Part shown: positions 29,805 through 41,700 of the stretch, piece by piece
Layout of the letters: each line of letters begins with the position of its first letter
How positions within the stretch are numbered: the first letter of the stretch is position 1
NCBI RefSeq assembly: GCF_000002985.6
Contig: NC_003281.10
Location: 10,416,001-10,480,000 of the forward strand
Reading direction: 5' to 3'
Length of the DNA stretch: 64,000 nucleotides
Source of the DNA: Caenorhabditis elegans
Taxonomy: Eukaryota > Nematoda > Chromadorea > Rhabditida > Rhabditidae
Position numbers and translations under genes: made by a program
The notes under the pieces: generated by a model
Told to the model about the DNA's origin: nothing
The model's input: the letters and a program-made list of their open reading frames with translations, nothing else
Database searches by the model: none

Positions 29805-31833
29805 TTAATTGAGTATTAGATTGTGTGAATTAGAAAGAAGATTTAAATCTTCAATGCTGCGCCCTTCCCGCTTGTGATGTTGTAAAATTATCTTAACAGT
29901 CTTTAAAGCCCATTGACGAGATTTATCGCTTGTCGATGTCTTCATAACTTGTTCAAGTACACCATTCTTGAGAAAGCCGGCAAGCTCTGTAGTGATGTGG
30001 TCTATGCACAGGCCGTCAAAATATTCAACCGAAGTTTTGATAGCATGATTGAGAAATTCGTCGTAGTATCCAAACTTTTCTGTCATGGAGAGAACTATTG
30101 CCAGGAGTAAGTTTACAAGGTAGGTATTATTGGGATTCCGTCGCTTGGAAACATATCTGGAAAATTATAAATTATAAAACTATAAATTATTTTCTGTAAC
30201 AATATTTCACAATTATCATGAGTTTCTACTTAAACTATAAGCTCTTGCAATGGAATAATAATTTCAAAATAAATGCTCGAAAATTTGTGCATGTCGCACG
30301 AATAGAGAATATACGGCATTTAATTGACACTAGACAAGGGAGTCATCGAAAAATTGAAAATCGAAAAACGAAAATGTTCATTGTTTCGATAAGAAACCAT
30401 TTTAATTTCTGGTGAACAAAAAAAATGACCAAAACTTGAAGCTTTTTTTTAAAAGAAAAAACGAACAACGAAAAACCAAAAAAAAAAACGAAAATCAACA
30501 CCATTGGTACTAATGTTTCAGAACCACTTGTTAGCAATTTCAACAACTATTAGCTTTTTTTAAATTTTCAATAAAAACGATTTTAAGAACTTACCCTGTC
30601 GCTCTGAGCAGAGAATCTATTTTGAAAAACTTCAATTTAATGTAACGCTTCGAAAAATCGTCGGAAATTGGGGTAAGTAGAAAATGTGCCATTACACTCA
30701 AAATATCATATTCAAGTTCTTCGAATTCCTCCAGCTTACAAATGAACCAGTCTATGTCCCAAAATTTGAGACATTCCAGAATAGTTCTTCGTCAACTGAA
30801 GTCAGAACGTGTAATAATTTTCAAACCGGAACAAAAGTGTTTCGTTGGTTTTCCATTCCTTGTCTCACTACCTCGCAAAATAGATATTGGTGTCTTTTAA
30901 TCAAGTCTATGATGTCATTAGAATCGATGAACCCTTGGTTTAGGCATTTTTCTACCACACTGAAAGCATGGAACAAGGTCCATTTTTCGTGTTTATGTCG
31001 AATCAAAAGCCGTACAGCTTTTCTGACAATCTTCTCATAGTTTAATTTACAAAACTTCGAATCAATGAGTCTTTCAATCAATTGCCACATTTCTTCACTG
31101 TGTCTTTTCATTAATCCCGGCCAGTTGTCTACGTTATGCGGAAATCGTTCAACGTGATCAAAAAAGATTTCTGCTAGCATGGACTGGTCGACGGGGTGGA
31201 TTTCATCCATTCTATTCCTGAAATTTAAAAGTACAGTACTATTTGTAGGCACACACTAAGGGTGTAAGTTTTTCGATTTTACACAAAAATATAAGAATCG
31301 AAAAACTTGGTTTTTCCTTTCCGATATTTCGAAGAAAAATACGATTTTTCGAAAAATAGCTAAAATTTTAGTAATTTTTATTTCTTTAGAAGACTATTTT
31401 CTTATGTTTTTCATCAACATTAACATAATTTCAAAAAAAAACATTCTTGCTGAAATTTTTGTACATTATTTTTAGAAACTCACAATACAATACTCCGCAA
31501 ACATTTGACTGCACGGAAGTACACCGATGAATACCAGGCATCTTCGAATTTCTGTACATTATTCACTTTTGAAATCATTGTAACTTGTGAAACAAGTTTC
31601 AAGCACTTTATCAAATCGTAAGATCTGTTGCTCACACTTAAAAAGGTTTCTATACGTTTCAGACTTTTTTTCATGTGATATCCTCTATGCAAATCTAAAT
31701 AATATGAGAGGCAATCTAGAGCAGAATCAAGAGATGTACAACTAAGACATCGTGCATCGTTTTGCTTAGAAACTGGAAGAGGACAGTCTGAAAAATGCAT
31801 AAATTTGTTTCTTTCTCAGAATATTACAAGTAT

Positions 31834-32011
31834 TCACGTGGTGTCAGGCTGTCTCATTGCGGTTTGTTTTCCGAAAAATGCGGGAATATTTTTCAAGAAA
31901 AATTGTTATGTCAGCACGCTCTTAACCATGCGAAATCAGATGAGATGTCTGCGTCTCTTCTCCCGCGTTTTTCGAATATCAAAGCGAAATGGGACTTTCT
32001 GACTCCACGTG
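31834..32011. mobile_element. Palindromic MITE-like element, copy 2
   Basis: CACGTGGTGTCAGGCTGTC at one end and GACTTTCTGACTCCACGTG at the other; inside, AAAAATGCGGGAATA and the inverse CTCCCGCGTTTTTCG, with GGTTAAGAGCG-type sequence inverted relative to the copy at 22443-22620. It sits inside a ZYG-11-like intron, immediately next to the donor at 32022. Confidence 0.75.
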
Positions 32012-33893
32012 AGTATTCTTACCTAGTACAACGACGCGTTGGAGGTTTTCATGAGTTTGCAGCAAATAGTCTAGAGACTTTTCATTTAAATCTGTTTCAG
32101 TGCAATCCAAAAATGTCAATTCTGGTAAAACCTTGGAGCAATATTTGGAATGCAAAATTATTTTGGTCGGTGTGGCGATACTGATTCTGAAATAAGACAA
32201 TATTGAAAACAATGTATCAGGGACATTTCAGTCGTTTGACAGTACTGTCTTGATGAGACGTCCAAAATCTGCAATTTCTTGAGTTCAAACAATTCAATAA
32301 TATCTGTGTGAGCACTAAATTTCAAGTATCTCAAGTTGAGAATATATAGTTTTTGTAGTTTTGAAATGCCATCGAGACTTTTGATATTGGTTTCACTGAT
32401 GTCCAAGTAGGTAAGATTTGGAAAATTGTTGCAGAGCTGAGAAAAATCGTCATCATGAAATTCAATATTACTGACACCAAGACTTTGAAGCGATGGAAGC
32501 ATTTGGCTAATCTGAAAATTAGAATATCTTTTGAGAGCATTGAATACAAATGATGAAGATATACATTTGCTGAACTTATTGAAAAGTTGTAGTACGTTAT
32601 TACTTTCCCGAAAGCTAATAAACTTTGTTGTCGAGTGATTGCCTATGGTATTCTCCCTATTAATCTTGCTCCTCTTTGCTCCACTTCGACCTCGCTTATC
32701 TCGATTGTTTTTGTTTTTATCAAATCATTTTCTTTTGTTTGTCTATTGTCTATGTTTTTATAGTTGAACAATTATTGATATATCCAAAGAAAACCGAGCT
32801 ATAAGATGGCAGAGTAGAAAGTGCAAGACTAATAAGATACAGTTGATAACACAATCTGATTGATAGTTCAGTTAATTTCTCACCCTTGTTAAGTTGTCGG
32901 ATAAAAAAATCCTGTTGTCGAAAAAATATCTTTTGTTACCAATATCCAGATGTCGAAGTATTTTTTTTGTAGTTTTATTAAATAATTTCTTCAATAGAAA
33001 AAGTATGTCGATTTTTCCGTTTCCTGTAATAGATTCAAATTAAATGTTATAACATTGTTCATCTAATGGTCTCGAACTTCTGTGAGAACTTGTATTTCAA
33101 CCTCAAAGTATTAAATATGTAATTCCGTTTTAAAATAATCTGTGGTACGTTTCCAACATTTTCAGCAAGCGGTAATTTCAGGAATTAACAATCGCCAAGA
33201 TTTTTAACCAATTTAAATTAAAAAAAAATTATAACTAATAAAACCAGCGCTAAAACCAAATAAAACATATATTTTTAGTAAATATAGTTTTTGCATCAGG
33301 TTTCGCGAGAGGAATTCGCAAAACAAGTGGAGAATGAGTGAGCATTTTTAATTTTGCAAGCTAAGAACATTCCTTCCTTTTTTCTTTTTAAGATTTATGC
33401 ATACGTTTCAGAAAATTCACAAACAATTCTAGATTTTTTTTCCGACATTTCATAACAATTTCAAAGACGTTCTTGATTATTTTTGGAACAATTTGAACAT
33501 TTACTTATTAAATGTTTGTAGGTCTTAAGAATATTCCCCGAGAAAAAAGAAAAAGAAACAAACTCTAACAGTGCCGGGACATTACTCCCATCCCAATACA
33601 TCTTCAAAATCTAAAAATTCACATTTTCCAAAACAACAATGACCCTACAGTAATCCTACTTCTTTAACTACTGAATGCAGGGCTCAAAGATCAGAGATCA
33701 TAGTTCAAACCACGTAGGGGTGAAACTGGGATACTGTTAGATATTTTCAATAATGTTCGTCAGTAATAGTGAAGGCTCATAGTTCTCTTAAAAGTGTCAA
33801 TCCAATTAAATCCCGCCCTTATTTTGTTGCTGGAGTCCAACATATTTTTTAAAATGATATTCTTGATATTGATCCTTGAGCCTATATTAACTG

Positions 33894-34785
33894 TGGAGTT
33901 CGGAAAAGGGGGGCTTAGTTTTGAAATACTCGGAATGTTCCAATATGCTGAGACACCACAAAAGAAAAATGAAAAAAAATCGCGAAAGTTCGAAAATTCC
34001 AACTAAAAAAAAGCGAATTTTAAACTCTCGCTGATTTCCCTGTTTGAATTTCCTTCAAAATTAGAAGCCACGCCCAATTTCGCACCAATCAGCGACTTCG
34101 AACTCCACACACGCCGCGTAATCGGTTGAAAAGTGGGCGGACCGAATAGCTGATTGGTCGAAATTCTCATTTTGGAGGAAATTCAAAAGGAGGAATTAGC
34201 GAGAGTTAAAAAATTAAGTTCATTTAGAATTCTCGAACTTTCGCGATTTTTTTCATTTTTCTTTTGTGGTATCTCAGCATATTGGAATACCGTATTTCTT
34301 CTATTAATATGGCTGCAATACTATTTTTCGATGGTCTTCCCGCTGGCAATACTATTAGGGAGTGCAAGACTAATAGGGAGTGCCATACTATTTTCAGAAC
34401 ATTTTTCTGTGTTGGGGCTTACTAGTATTTATTTGAAAAAACTCCAACTTTAATTTGGAAATGTAGAAAATTTGATTGAAATTGCAACAAAAAGGTACAA
34501 TAATTTCAATCTCATAAAAAATTTTCTCATAAATTGTTGCAAAATAGGCAAAAAATGTTATTTAAATCTTAAAATTAGTAAGGAGGGTTTGCACCAAAAA
34601 AAGTAGGTGCAAGACTATTAGGGAGTGCAACACTAATAGGGAGTGAAATACTAATTTTCGGAAGGTCTTCGAAGGGCAATACTAATAGAGAGTGCCAGTC
34701 TAATAGGCCATTTTAATAGAAGATATACGGTATTCCGAGTATTTTATAACTAAATCCCCATTTTTGGAACTCCACCTTTAAGGGT
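33894..34785. mobile_element. Large palindromic element (outer), interrupted by another
   Basis: Left arm: TGGAGTTCGG, then AAATACTCGGAATGTTCCAA and TATGCTGAGACACCAC. The right arm carries the inverse (GTGGTATCTCAGCATATTGG) but is split by about 450 bp of unrelated element, then resumes at TTCCGAGTATTTTATAAC. Reading arm to arm, the unsplit element would be about 450 bp. Nothing coding is seen. Confidence 0.7.
34286..34735. mobile_element. Inner palindromic element inserted in the outer one
   Basis: Ends TACCGTATTTCTTCTATTAA and, inverted, TTAATAGAAGATATACGGTA. TA at both borders is compatible with a TA target-site duplication as in Tc1/mariner-type MITEs. The interior repeats AGGGAGTGCAAGACTAATAG in both directions. 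Relatives are at about 35400-35530 and 32645-32685. Confidence 0.7.
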
Positions 34786-35112
34786 AATTTTGTGAAACTA
34801 ACCGCTTTCTTTTTCAATTTCGTCTCGAAGTCTATGTTGTATACTTCCAATAACGAAAGACTCTAAGAACTGTTTTTGTAGTTCATTGACAGTTTCCACA
34901 CACACCCATGAACCCTCCAGGTTCACATGTTTCAAATGAAACTTGATCGTTGTTTCAGTCAAAATCCGTGTAGACCATTGATCGTCAGGAGTCTTGAGAA
35001 GTTGAGAAAATATTTGATCACTACTTCTTGAATCCAACAAAATATTTCCTTTGTATTCTTGAATGTTTTCAGCAATCTCTTTTATAACCAATTCTTTTAA
35101 TGAGTTCACCAT

Positions 35113-36896
35113 TGCTTAGAGACCTATCTGAAAAGTTACGTGTCAATGGAAAACATATAAATTTATGTGCAATGTTCCATTACCAATTACTGAATTTGGA
35201 ATCGAATAAGAGAGGAAAAAGAATATAATGAGGAATTGTCAAAGATAAATTCAAGTATGAAATGAAAGAGGAATAAGTTTTCAAACTATGGGAATATATA
35301 CTATCGTTATAACGAATGAAGATGTTAATCAGTGCTGGGACAAAAAACATTGAAATCGATGAAAAAACAAAGGAAGATCTCATATCAGTCTGTTATAATA
35401 TTTCCGTATTCCCTCTATTAGTCTTGCATGCAAGACTAATTTTCAATTGGTCCGTAACAGTGCAAGACTAATAGAGACTGTAAGACTATTTTTCGAATGC
35501 CACATACCTTTGGATGCTAATAAAGAAAATACGGTAGATCTTTTGGAAAACACCATATTTTGTTGGAGAACAATTGAAAAAAATGAAAATTTTCAAATTA
35601 CAAAAAGTGAGGTGTTTTGGTGCGATAAAACTTATTTTTCGCCAAAATATCGAAAGGCCCAAAAAACAAAAACAACCAATTTAGCAACTAAAAAAGAGAA
35701 GCAAAACTAAAATCAGAGCAGGCAAAAACAAAAATAATAATGAGGAATTCCATTATGGTCGAAAAAGAACGCTGTATTGATTCAATAAATGGATGCTCGC
35801 GTTTAGAAAATATTTATCGATCGTCACAGTGCAATGTTTTCAGGCGCGTTTACAATAGGCAGACATCTATGTAGCCATCTCAGCTGTGCTGCATCGTCGA
35901 GTCGACACTTTTTAAAGGAAGAGTATTGCCTGCGCGGAAATGATTGACGGCTTACTATTAATGTATAATAGTAGGTTGTTTTCTAACTAATTGTAAGTCT
36001 ACAAAAATACAAATAGTATTTATGAACATTCACATGTGAATTAAATTTGGAACGTTCTTTTTTTGAATATTGTAAAACAGTGGCGGGGTAGAAAAGGAAT
36101 AGTACCAAAACCATTCCCATGATGGAATCAATCAAAAATATTATACATAAAATATTTTCAAATCATCTAAGATATTTTTTACTTTGGAGTCGAAAAGCGG
36201 GGAAAACTGAGTCACCGTCATTTTCAAGAAATCTTAGAACATATAATTCGGAGACTTGCTTTTGATCGACAACTTACAAAAATGAGAAAACGACTGAGTT
36301 TCCCCTTTGGTGTACAAAAACATCAACCATAAAGATAATAGATAAACCAATATTAGAACTGAGAAACAATAAGGAATTCCATCATGGTCAAAAAAGAACA
36401 CAATCGATTCAGTATCTGAATGTACGAATATTGCAAATATCGATCGAATGATATTCAGATGCGTTCACAACAGCAGAGGTACAAAATTCTTCGAAGAAGG
36501 ATGAAAGAAGAGTCTCCGATCTAGGACACTTGAGGTGGACAAAATTTTTCGAAATTACCGTACCATGAAAGATCATAATTGATACCGAAAAAAGTTATGA
36601 AGTTTTTCTCATTTCTTTCATTTTTTCAGTTGACCCGAATAGAGCTAAAGTTCGAGTATTTGTAGAGCACACCAATTATATTTATCGAGAAAATTCATCT
36701 ATTCATTTTTCAAAATAAAGTTATAAATGTTTTTTTCGGAACTCTATTTGTTATTAGAATTTTAGTGTTTTATTGAATTGTTGAATACAAATCAATAAAA
36801 AAATAACATATGAACGGTTATTATGACTTTCTTTCATATATATATCCCATATATGGGTTTACCAAAATGTGCACGAAATGAATACAAATAAATTAT
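35113..36896. other. Gene-poor spacer with repeats
   Basis: Contains a partial copy of the inner element (about 35400-35530, CTCTATTAGTCTTGC to AAAATACGGTAG) and two related direct repeats at about 35742-35867 and 36372-36480 (AGGAATTCCATYATGGTC, then AAAAAAGAACRC). The promoter of the ZYG-11-like locus and the 3' end of the ECM29-like gene border it. An 87-codon frame at 35447 is repeat-derived and not credited. Confidence 0.55.
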
Positions 36897-38713
36897 TTAA
36901 TCAGTGTCCATCTTCGCCTCGAAACGGCTTCCCAACCCGGTTTCACTTCCAGCGACTCCTCTATTCACACTATCCAGAACAGAGTTCCAGTCGACGCCGA
37001 ATCGATCGGATCTTTCTTGGATTCGAAGCACAACTTGGAGAGCATCAGTGGCGACAGTCTTCTTCTGTTGAGCACACAGCTCGTCGGCCTGCTCCAAAAT
37101 GTTGTCAATCAGCTTCCCAGCGGCCACTGGCTCCCGTGGCGTCCATTTTTCAAGAGATTTCGCGAGTTCATTGAAAAAGAATTGCTTCGATTTCCACGCG
37201 ATTACAGTACTCTTTACATATCCGGCAATTTGGCTCAGCGTGCTCTCGGCCTCCTCTGCGTTGTTGAATGCTGGCAGTGATATCGCGAGAGCTGTCAGAT
37301 TGAGGGTGACGAGCTTCGACGCGCGAATCTCTTTTTCCAGATTTGAGAGACCGTCCATGTTATCGTCGGAATCTGCGTCGTTTCGGGCTCTACAAAATAT
37401 TTATTTAAACTTTTTATTTTTGGATTTTTATTTTTTCCTAAAACTTAGGTATTTTTACTTAAACTTTTTAGAGTTTTCTTTAATTTTTCAAATGTTTTGA
37501 AGAAAATTTATTGCTTTTTCAAGGATTTCTTCCGATTTTTCAGGCAGTTCATCCCAATTTTCCAAGTTTTCCTTCAAAATTCCTACCCGATCAGCTTCGT
37601 CACATTCTCGTCGATTTTCTTCGCCAACCATGTGGCCGATTCGACGCTTTCCGAGATCACTGCCCACGTGGCAATCGTTGCGAGACCTGCTCCGGCGTAT
37701 TCCATATTCTTTTTGCTCGCCTCTCTTCTCAGCACTGTTTCCATGTCCTCAATCTCCGTGGCGGACATATTTCTCTTGAAATCTGCGCCTCCAGCCTCGA
37801 ATGCACTTGTCAGAGCTCTCAGGATCTCGATTTTTCCATCCCAAATTCGTCCGTTGAGCGTATCGCGAAGGGAGAGAGCTGATTTTTCTGAAAAAATTAT
37901 TAGTGTTGTTCTTAAAATGAAAAACAAAATTCTCTAAATTTTCTAACTCTCGCGGAAAGAGTATAAGTTTTTCAGCGTAAAAATCTGATTTTTCGAAAAA
38001 ATTTTTGTTTGCACTCACTGGCAACATCAATTCCAGCATCTTTCTTCAAATTCTCGAAAGTGACACGAATCATGACGGCAGCCTGCTTCCGTACCGCCCA
38101 AACTTCATTATTCGTCACCAAATCGATCGCCAAATTCAGAATTTCCTCCTTGTAAAGCCGCACAGCAGAGCTGGTAGTTGGCACAAGCTCCGCCCACACA
38201 TCATTCCACTTTTCTTGCTTTTCTCGAGCGATTTCATCTTCTTTCGGCACTTCTCGACACTTTTCCAGGAGAACGTATGGCACGATTTGTGATGTGTATC
38301 CTTTAAGCATTTCCTGAGAATTTGCAGCGAGATTACTGATGACGTGGCAACTGGATGTCTTGAGATCCTCTGAAAAATAGAAATTATTAAAAAATAGGGA
38401 AAATTCAAATTTTTGCGATATTTTTGCTAAAAATTAATAAAAAACGTCTGAAATTTTAAAATTTACAAAAATGGATTTTTTAAAATCAAAAATTGATTTT
38501 CGATATTAAAAAATAAATTTTTTCGTCAAAATCAAAAATTCACCATCACTGCCGAGCAAATCGGCCACTACCGTCTTAATCAACTTCTTCATCTGATTCG
38601 GCGATGTGAACTTCGCCAAGTACGACATCGCATTGGCGAACTGCTTCCGAATCGACGGATTTCGATCACGAACTCCAGGAATCAACGCTGAGAACAGCTT
38701 ATCACATTGTGGA
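36895..38713. repeat. Parental arm of the inverted 3'-end duplication
   Basis: Covers four exons and three introns of the ECM29-like gene and repeats inversely at 27064-28949. The two arms are about 8 kb apart. Two introns have the same length in both arms (131 and 197 bp) and look nearly identical; the third differs (174 here, 239 in the copy). Confidence 0.9.
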
Positions 38714-41700
38714 GTGTGATCTACCAGAAGCTGTGGAGCACGGAGAGCAAGTTGCGTGACGAATTGAGCTGCCGACGATCTTGTGGATGTTCCGACGGAA
38801 GATCGGAGGGTATCCGCGATCTTTGGAGTCATGTCTATCAGAACTTGAGAGTCGATATGTGGAAGAAGATCGTTCACAGCTGTCATCATAGGCGAAGTCC
38901 TTGCAATACTGGCTCGAGCATCATCGAGAGCTTCAATTTGCTGTTGATTCGATCGTGCAGCTAGATAATTCAGAACTGAATGCTCATTCTCGCTGACAGC
39001 ATCCATCAGAAGTGGAATCAAATCTGCAATGTACGGCTTCAGCTGCTTCCCGGCACTCTTCGTCAAATCCAACACCAACGACAGGCAGAATCTCGAGTTG
39101 GCCTTCACAGTTGATTTCAGAATCCCTTGATCAATGACAGCAGGTAGGGCGACGGCCAGAAACTCGTTGGCTTTCACTGAATTTGTCGAAGATCCAAGAC
39201 GAACAATGAGCTTGGAAATTGAATCAGCGGCTCGATCGGCGGCTTCTCGTACGGATTCCTTCACATCATCTCGAACACGGAGAATCGCTTCCAAGTATTC
39301 TGGAATCATTTTGTGCATCTCAACAGTGTCGTGTCCTCGGAGCAAATCTGAAAGTGCCAGACACGCGGACTCCCGGACACGATATTCCCGATCGGTTAGA
39401 GCTGGAAGGAGCTCCTTGGCGATCTCGTTCGCGAATTCGTCCACAACATTCTTCCGATCAGCAGTCAGTATCCCCCAAATCGACTTCATCGCTCCCTGAA
39501 CCTTCACATCTGGATCGTATCGGAATCTGAACAGCTTTGGCACGAGCTGCTTGAAGTATGGCTCAATTTCCTCCTTCGCGTTCTCCAAGAGAGCTCCAAA
39601 TCCGTGGGCGGCTCCCATTTTCGAATTCCACGTGGCATTGTGGCGGGCCAGCTGCATGAACTTGTAGACGAGATCCGGCTGATTGAGATCCGAGGCGAGG
39701 GTGAGCAGCTCCTGGTACGTTGTCAGTTTTCCTCTGGAAAATTGGAATTTAGATTTTTATTTAATTTTCCGGAAAAATTATTTTTTAGATAAATTATAAA
39801 ATTTCAAGCTTCGATTTTCAGCCTTTTCAGAAATTTTTTAAGAAAAAACATTTTTTGGTAGAAAATCCGAATTTTCTGAAATCTTTTTTAGCGGGAAATT
39901 CGAATTTTCTGAGGGATAAATTTGACAGGAAATTTAAATTTTTTAGAAAATTTCTGGAAAATTCGTGCTTTTCCGCCGATTTGCAAGTCCTAACCCAGTC
40001 GGAGTCGATCCAAGTTGACCCTTCTCAAACAGCTTTGTGTCTCCATCGATCTTTGTCTCCGACCTCTTTCCTTCTGCCAACGTGCCCATCAACGACTCGA
40101 CAAGTCCCTTCTTCAGTGGTCCATCGGCCAATCCATACACAATTCCCATTCCTTTTGCCGAGACGTCTTGGGAGAACTCGTCATTTTCAGTCAGACCGTC
40201 TGCGAAGGCTTGTTGAACGGCACCGAGGATCTCCGAGTTATTGAGCACTTTTGCCTTGAGTTTGGCGAGACTTTGAATGACGATGAGCAGCCAGACAAGT
40301 TCAGCCTTCCGGAAGTGTTGATTTGCGTTGGTTTTCTTCTGGAAATAACACAAAAATTGAATGAAACATAGAAAAACGAAATTTATCAGCAATTTTGAAC
40401 GTTTTTTTTTCGAAATGTTGAAAGTCTCGTTATAAAATTCGGTCTCTTTGGGCCTTTTCGAGTAAAATGGAGCAAACTTTGAGAATAAAAAAAAAACTAA
40501 CATGCTCCAACGTCTCCTTGATGAACTTCAACAGTCTTCCATTGACAACTCCAATCCGATCTCTCAGCCGTTCTTCTAGTCGCATCTCATCTCCCTCGAC
40601 CAAGTAGCAGTTCCTCTTGCTCACTGCCAACGACCCGAGCATTGAATCTACCAATGCTTCTCCCACAATCATCTGCAGCTCTTGTTGTGGTGGTCCTTCT
40701 CCGAATCGAATCAGGCTCTCGTATGATGGCTTGTGGGCCTCCGGGTCTTGCAGGCTTCCACTGAGCAGTCCAATAACTTTTGCCGAATATTCTCGAGTCT
40801 TCTGAGTGAACGAATCTTGCCGAGACACTCCAATCTTTTCACATTGAGCAATGAGGTTTTCGATGACGTCATTCTTGTCCAGAGCAGTTGAATTGTACTG
40901 GAAAATGAAGACCAATGCACCCAAAGTCGCTTCAAGTGTAGACGTTGGACGACTGTAACCATTTTTGACGAATGGAAGCAGAATCTCTTCGATGAATTCT
41001 GCCGTTGAGACTCCTGAGCCAACTCCACCGAGCACCGGAACAAGCATAGAAGCACACGTGAATGCCAATCCGGGAATCTCCTTCTCCACGAGCGCGGTCT
41101 TCGAAACATTGAAGAGCTCTCTTCTGGTGGCTTCATCATTGTGCAGGAGAGCTGTGAGCAAGTAGGCGAGTGACGTTGAAAACTCCATTCTTGTCGAGTC
41201 TCGAAGCTTCTGGACGCATGGTTGAATGGCGAATTGGAAGCGATCCGATGGCTCTTGAGAAGAAGCTTGTGGGAATGAACGGTAGGCGGTGAGGAAGCAT
41301 GCGGCGATTCGGACAAGGTGGACATCTGGAAATGGAAAGTTTGTGGAAGAGAGAATTAGTTGGAAAAGTAAGAAATAAATTTGTTATAATGAGAGTTTTG
41401 TTAACAAAATTATCAAACTTTTAACAAATTATTTACGATAAATCTAAGATAAATATGTAAACCTGTAGAATCAGTGACCGCGTGAAGTGTCATTTCCACC
41501 GCTTTTTCGATCATATCGATACTTGTATCCCCGTGAAGCTTCTTCACAACTCTTGGCACCACAGTCATCCAGTGATCGTCACCTTCAACAATTCGAAGTT
41601 GCGCCGGATGATCCATCACAATGCTCTCAAACACTGCGTAGAGATAACGCGAGGCCTGAAAGACTTTTAATAAAATTTCTTCTTTTTTTAGGCAATTTTA

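Larger units (their letters stand above)
29805..35112 (-). pseudogene. ZYG-11-like LRR/armadillo gene, probably degenerate
   Basis: Supported minus-strand pieces: 34803-35112 (N-terminal exon MVNSLKELVIKEIAENIQEY, after a TTTTCAG acceptor), about 33780-33898 (phase-compatible, soon stopped), 32225-about 32650 (leucine-rich repeats: LTYLDISETNIKSL, LQILDVSSRQ), 32023-32186, 31484-31787, about 30827-31217, about 30595-30786 and 29805-30156. The LRR block followed by helical repeats resembles the ZYG-11 family (substrate receptors for CUL-2 ubiquitin ligases). Phases agree from the LRR exon through 31217. The next two exons cannot be joined in frame: every phase hits a stop after the acceptor near 30797. 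The middle LRRs are missing, and transposon-like sequences lie between the first pieces. A live gene with unusual exons is the alternative. Confidence 0.55.

Noticed and set aside
35447-35710. 87-codon forward frame
   Set aside because: It starts in a remnant of the inner palindromic element and has no domain, acceptor or neighbouring exon.
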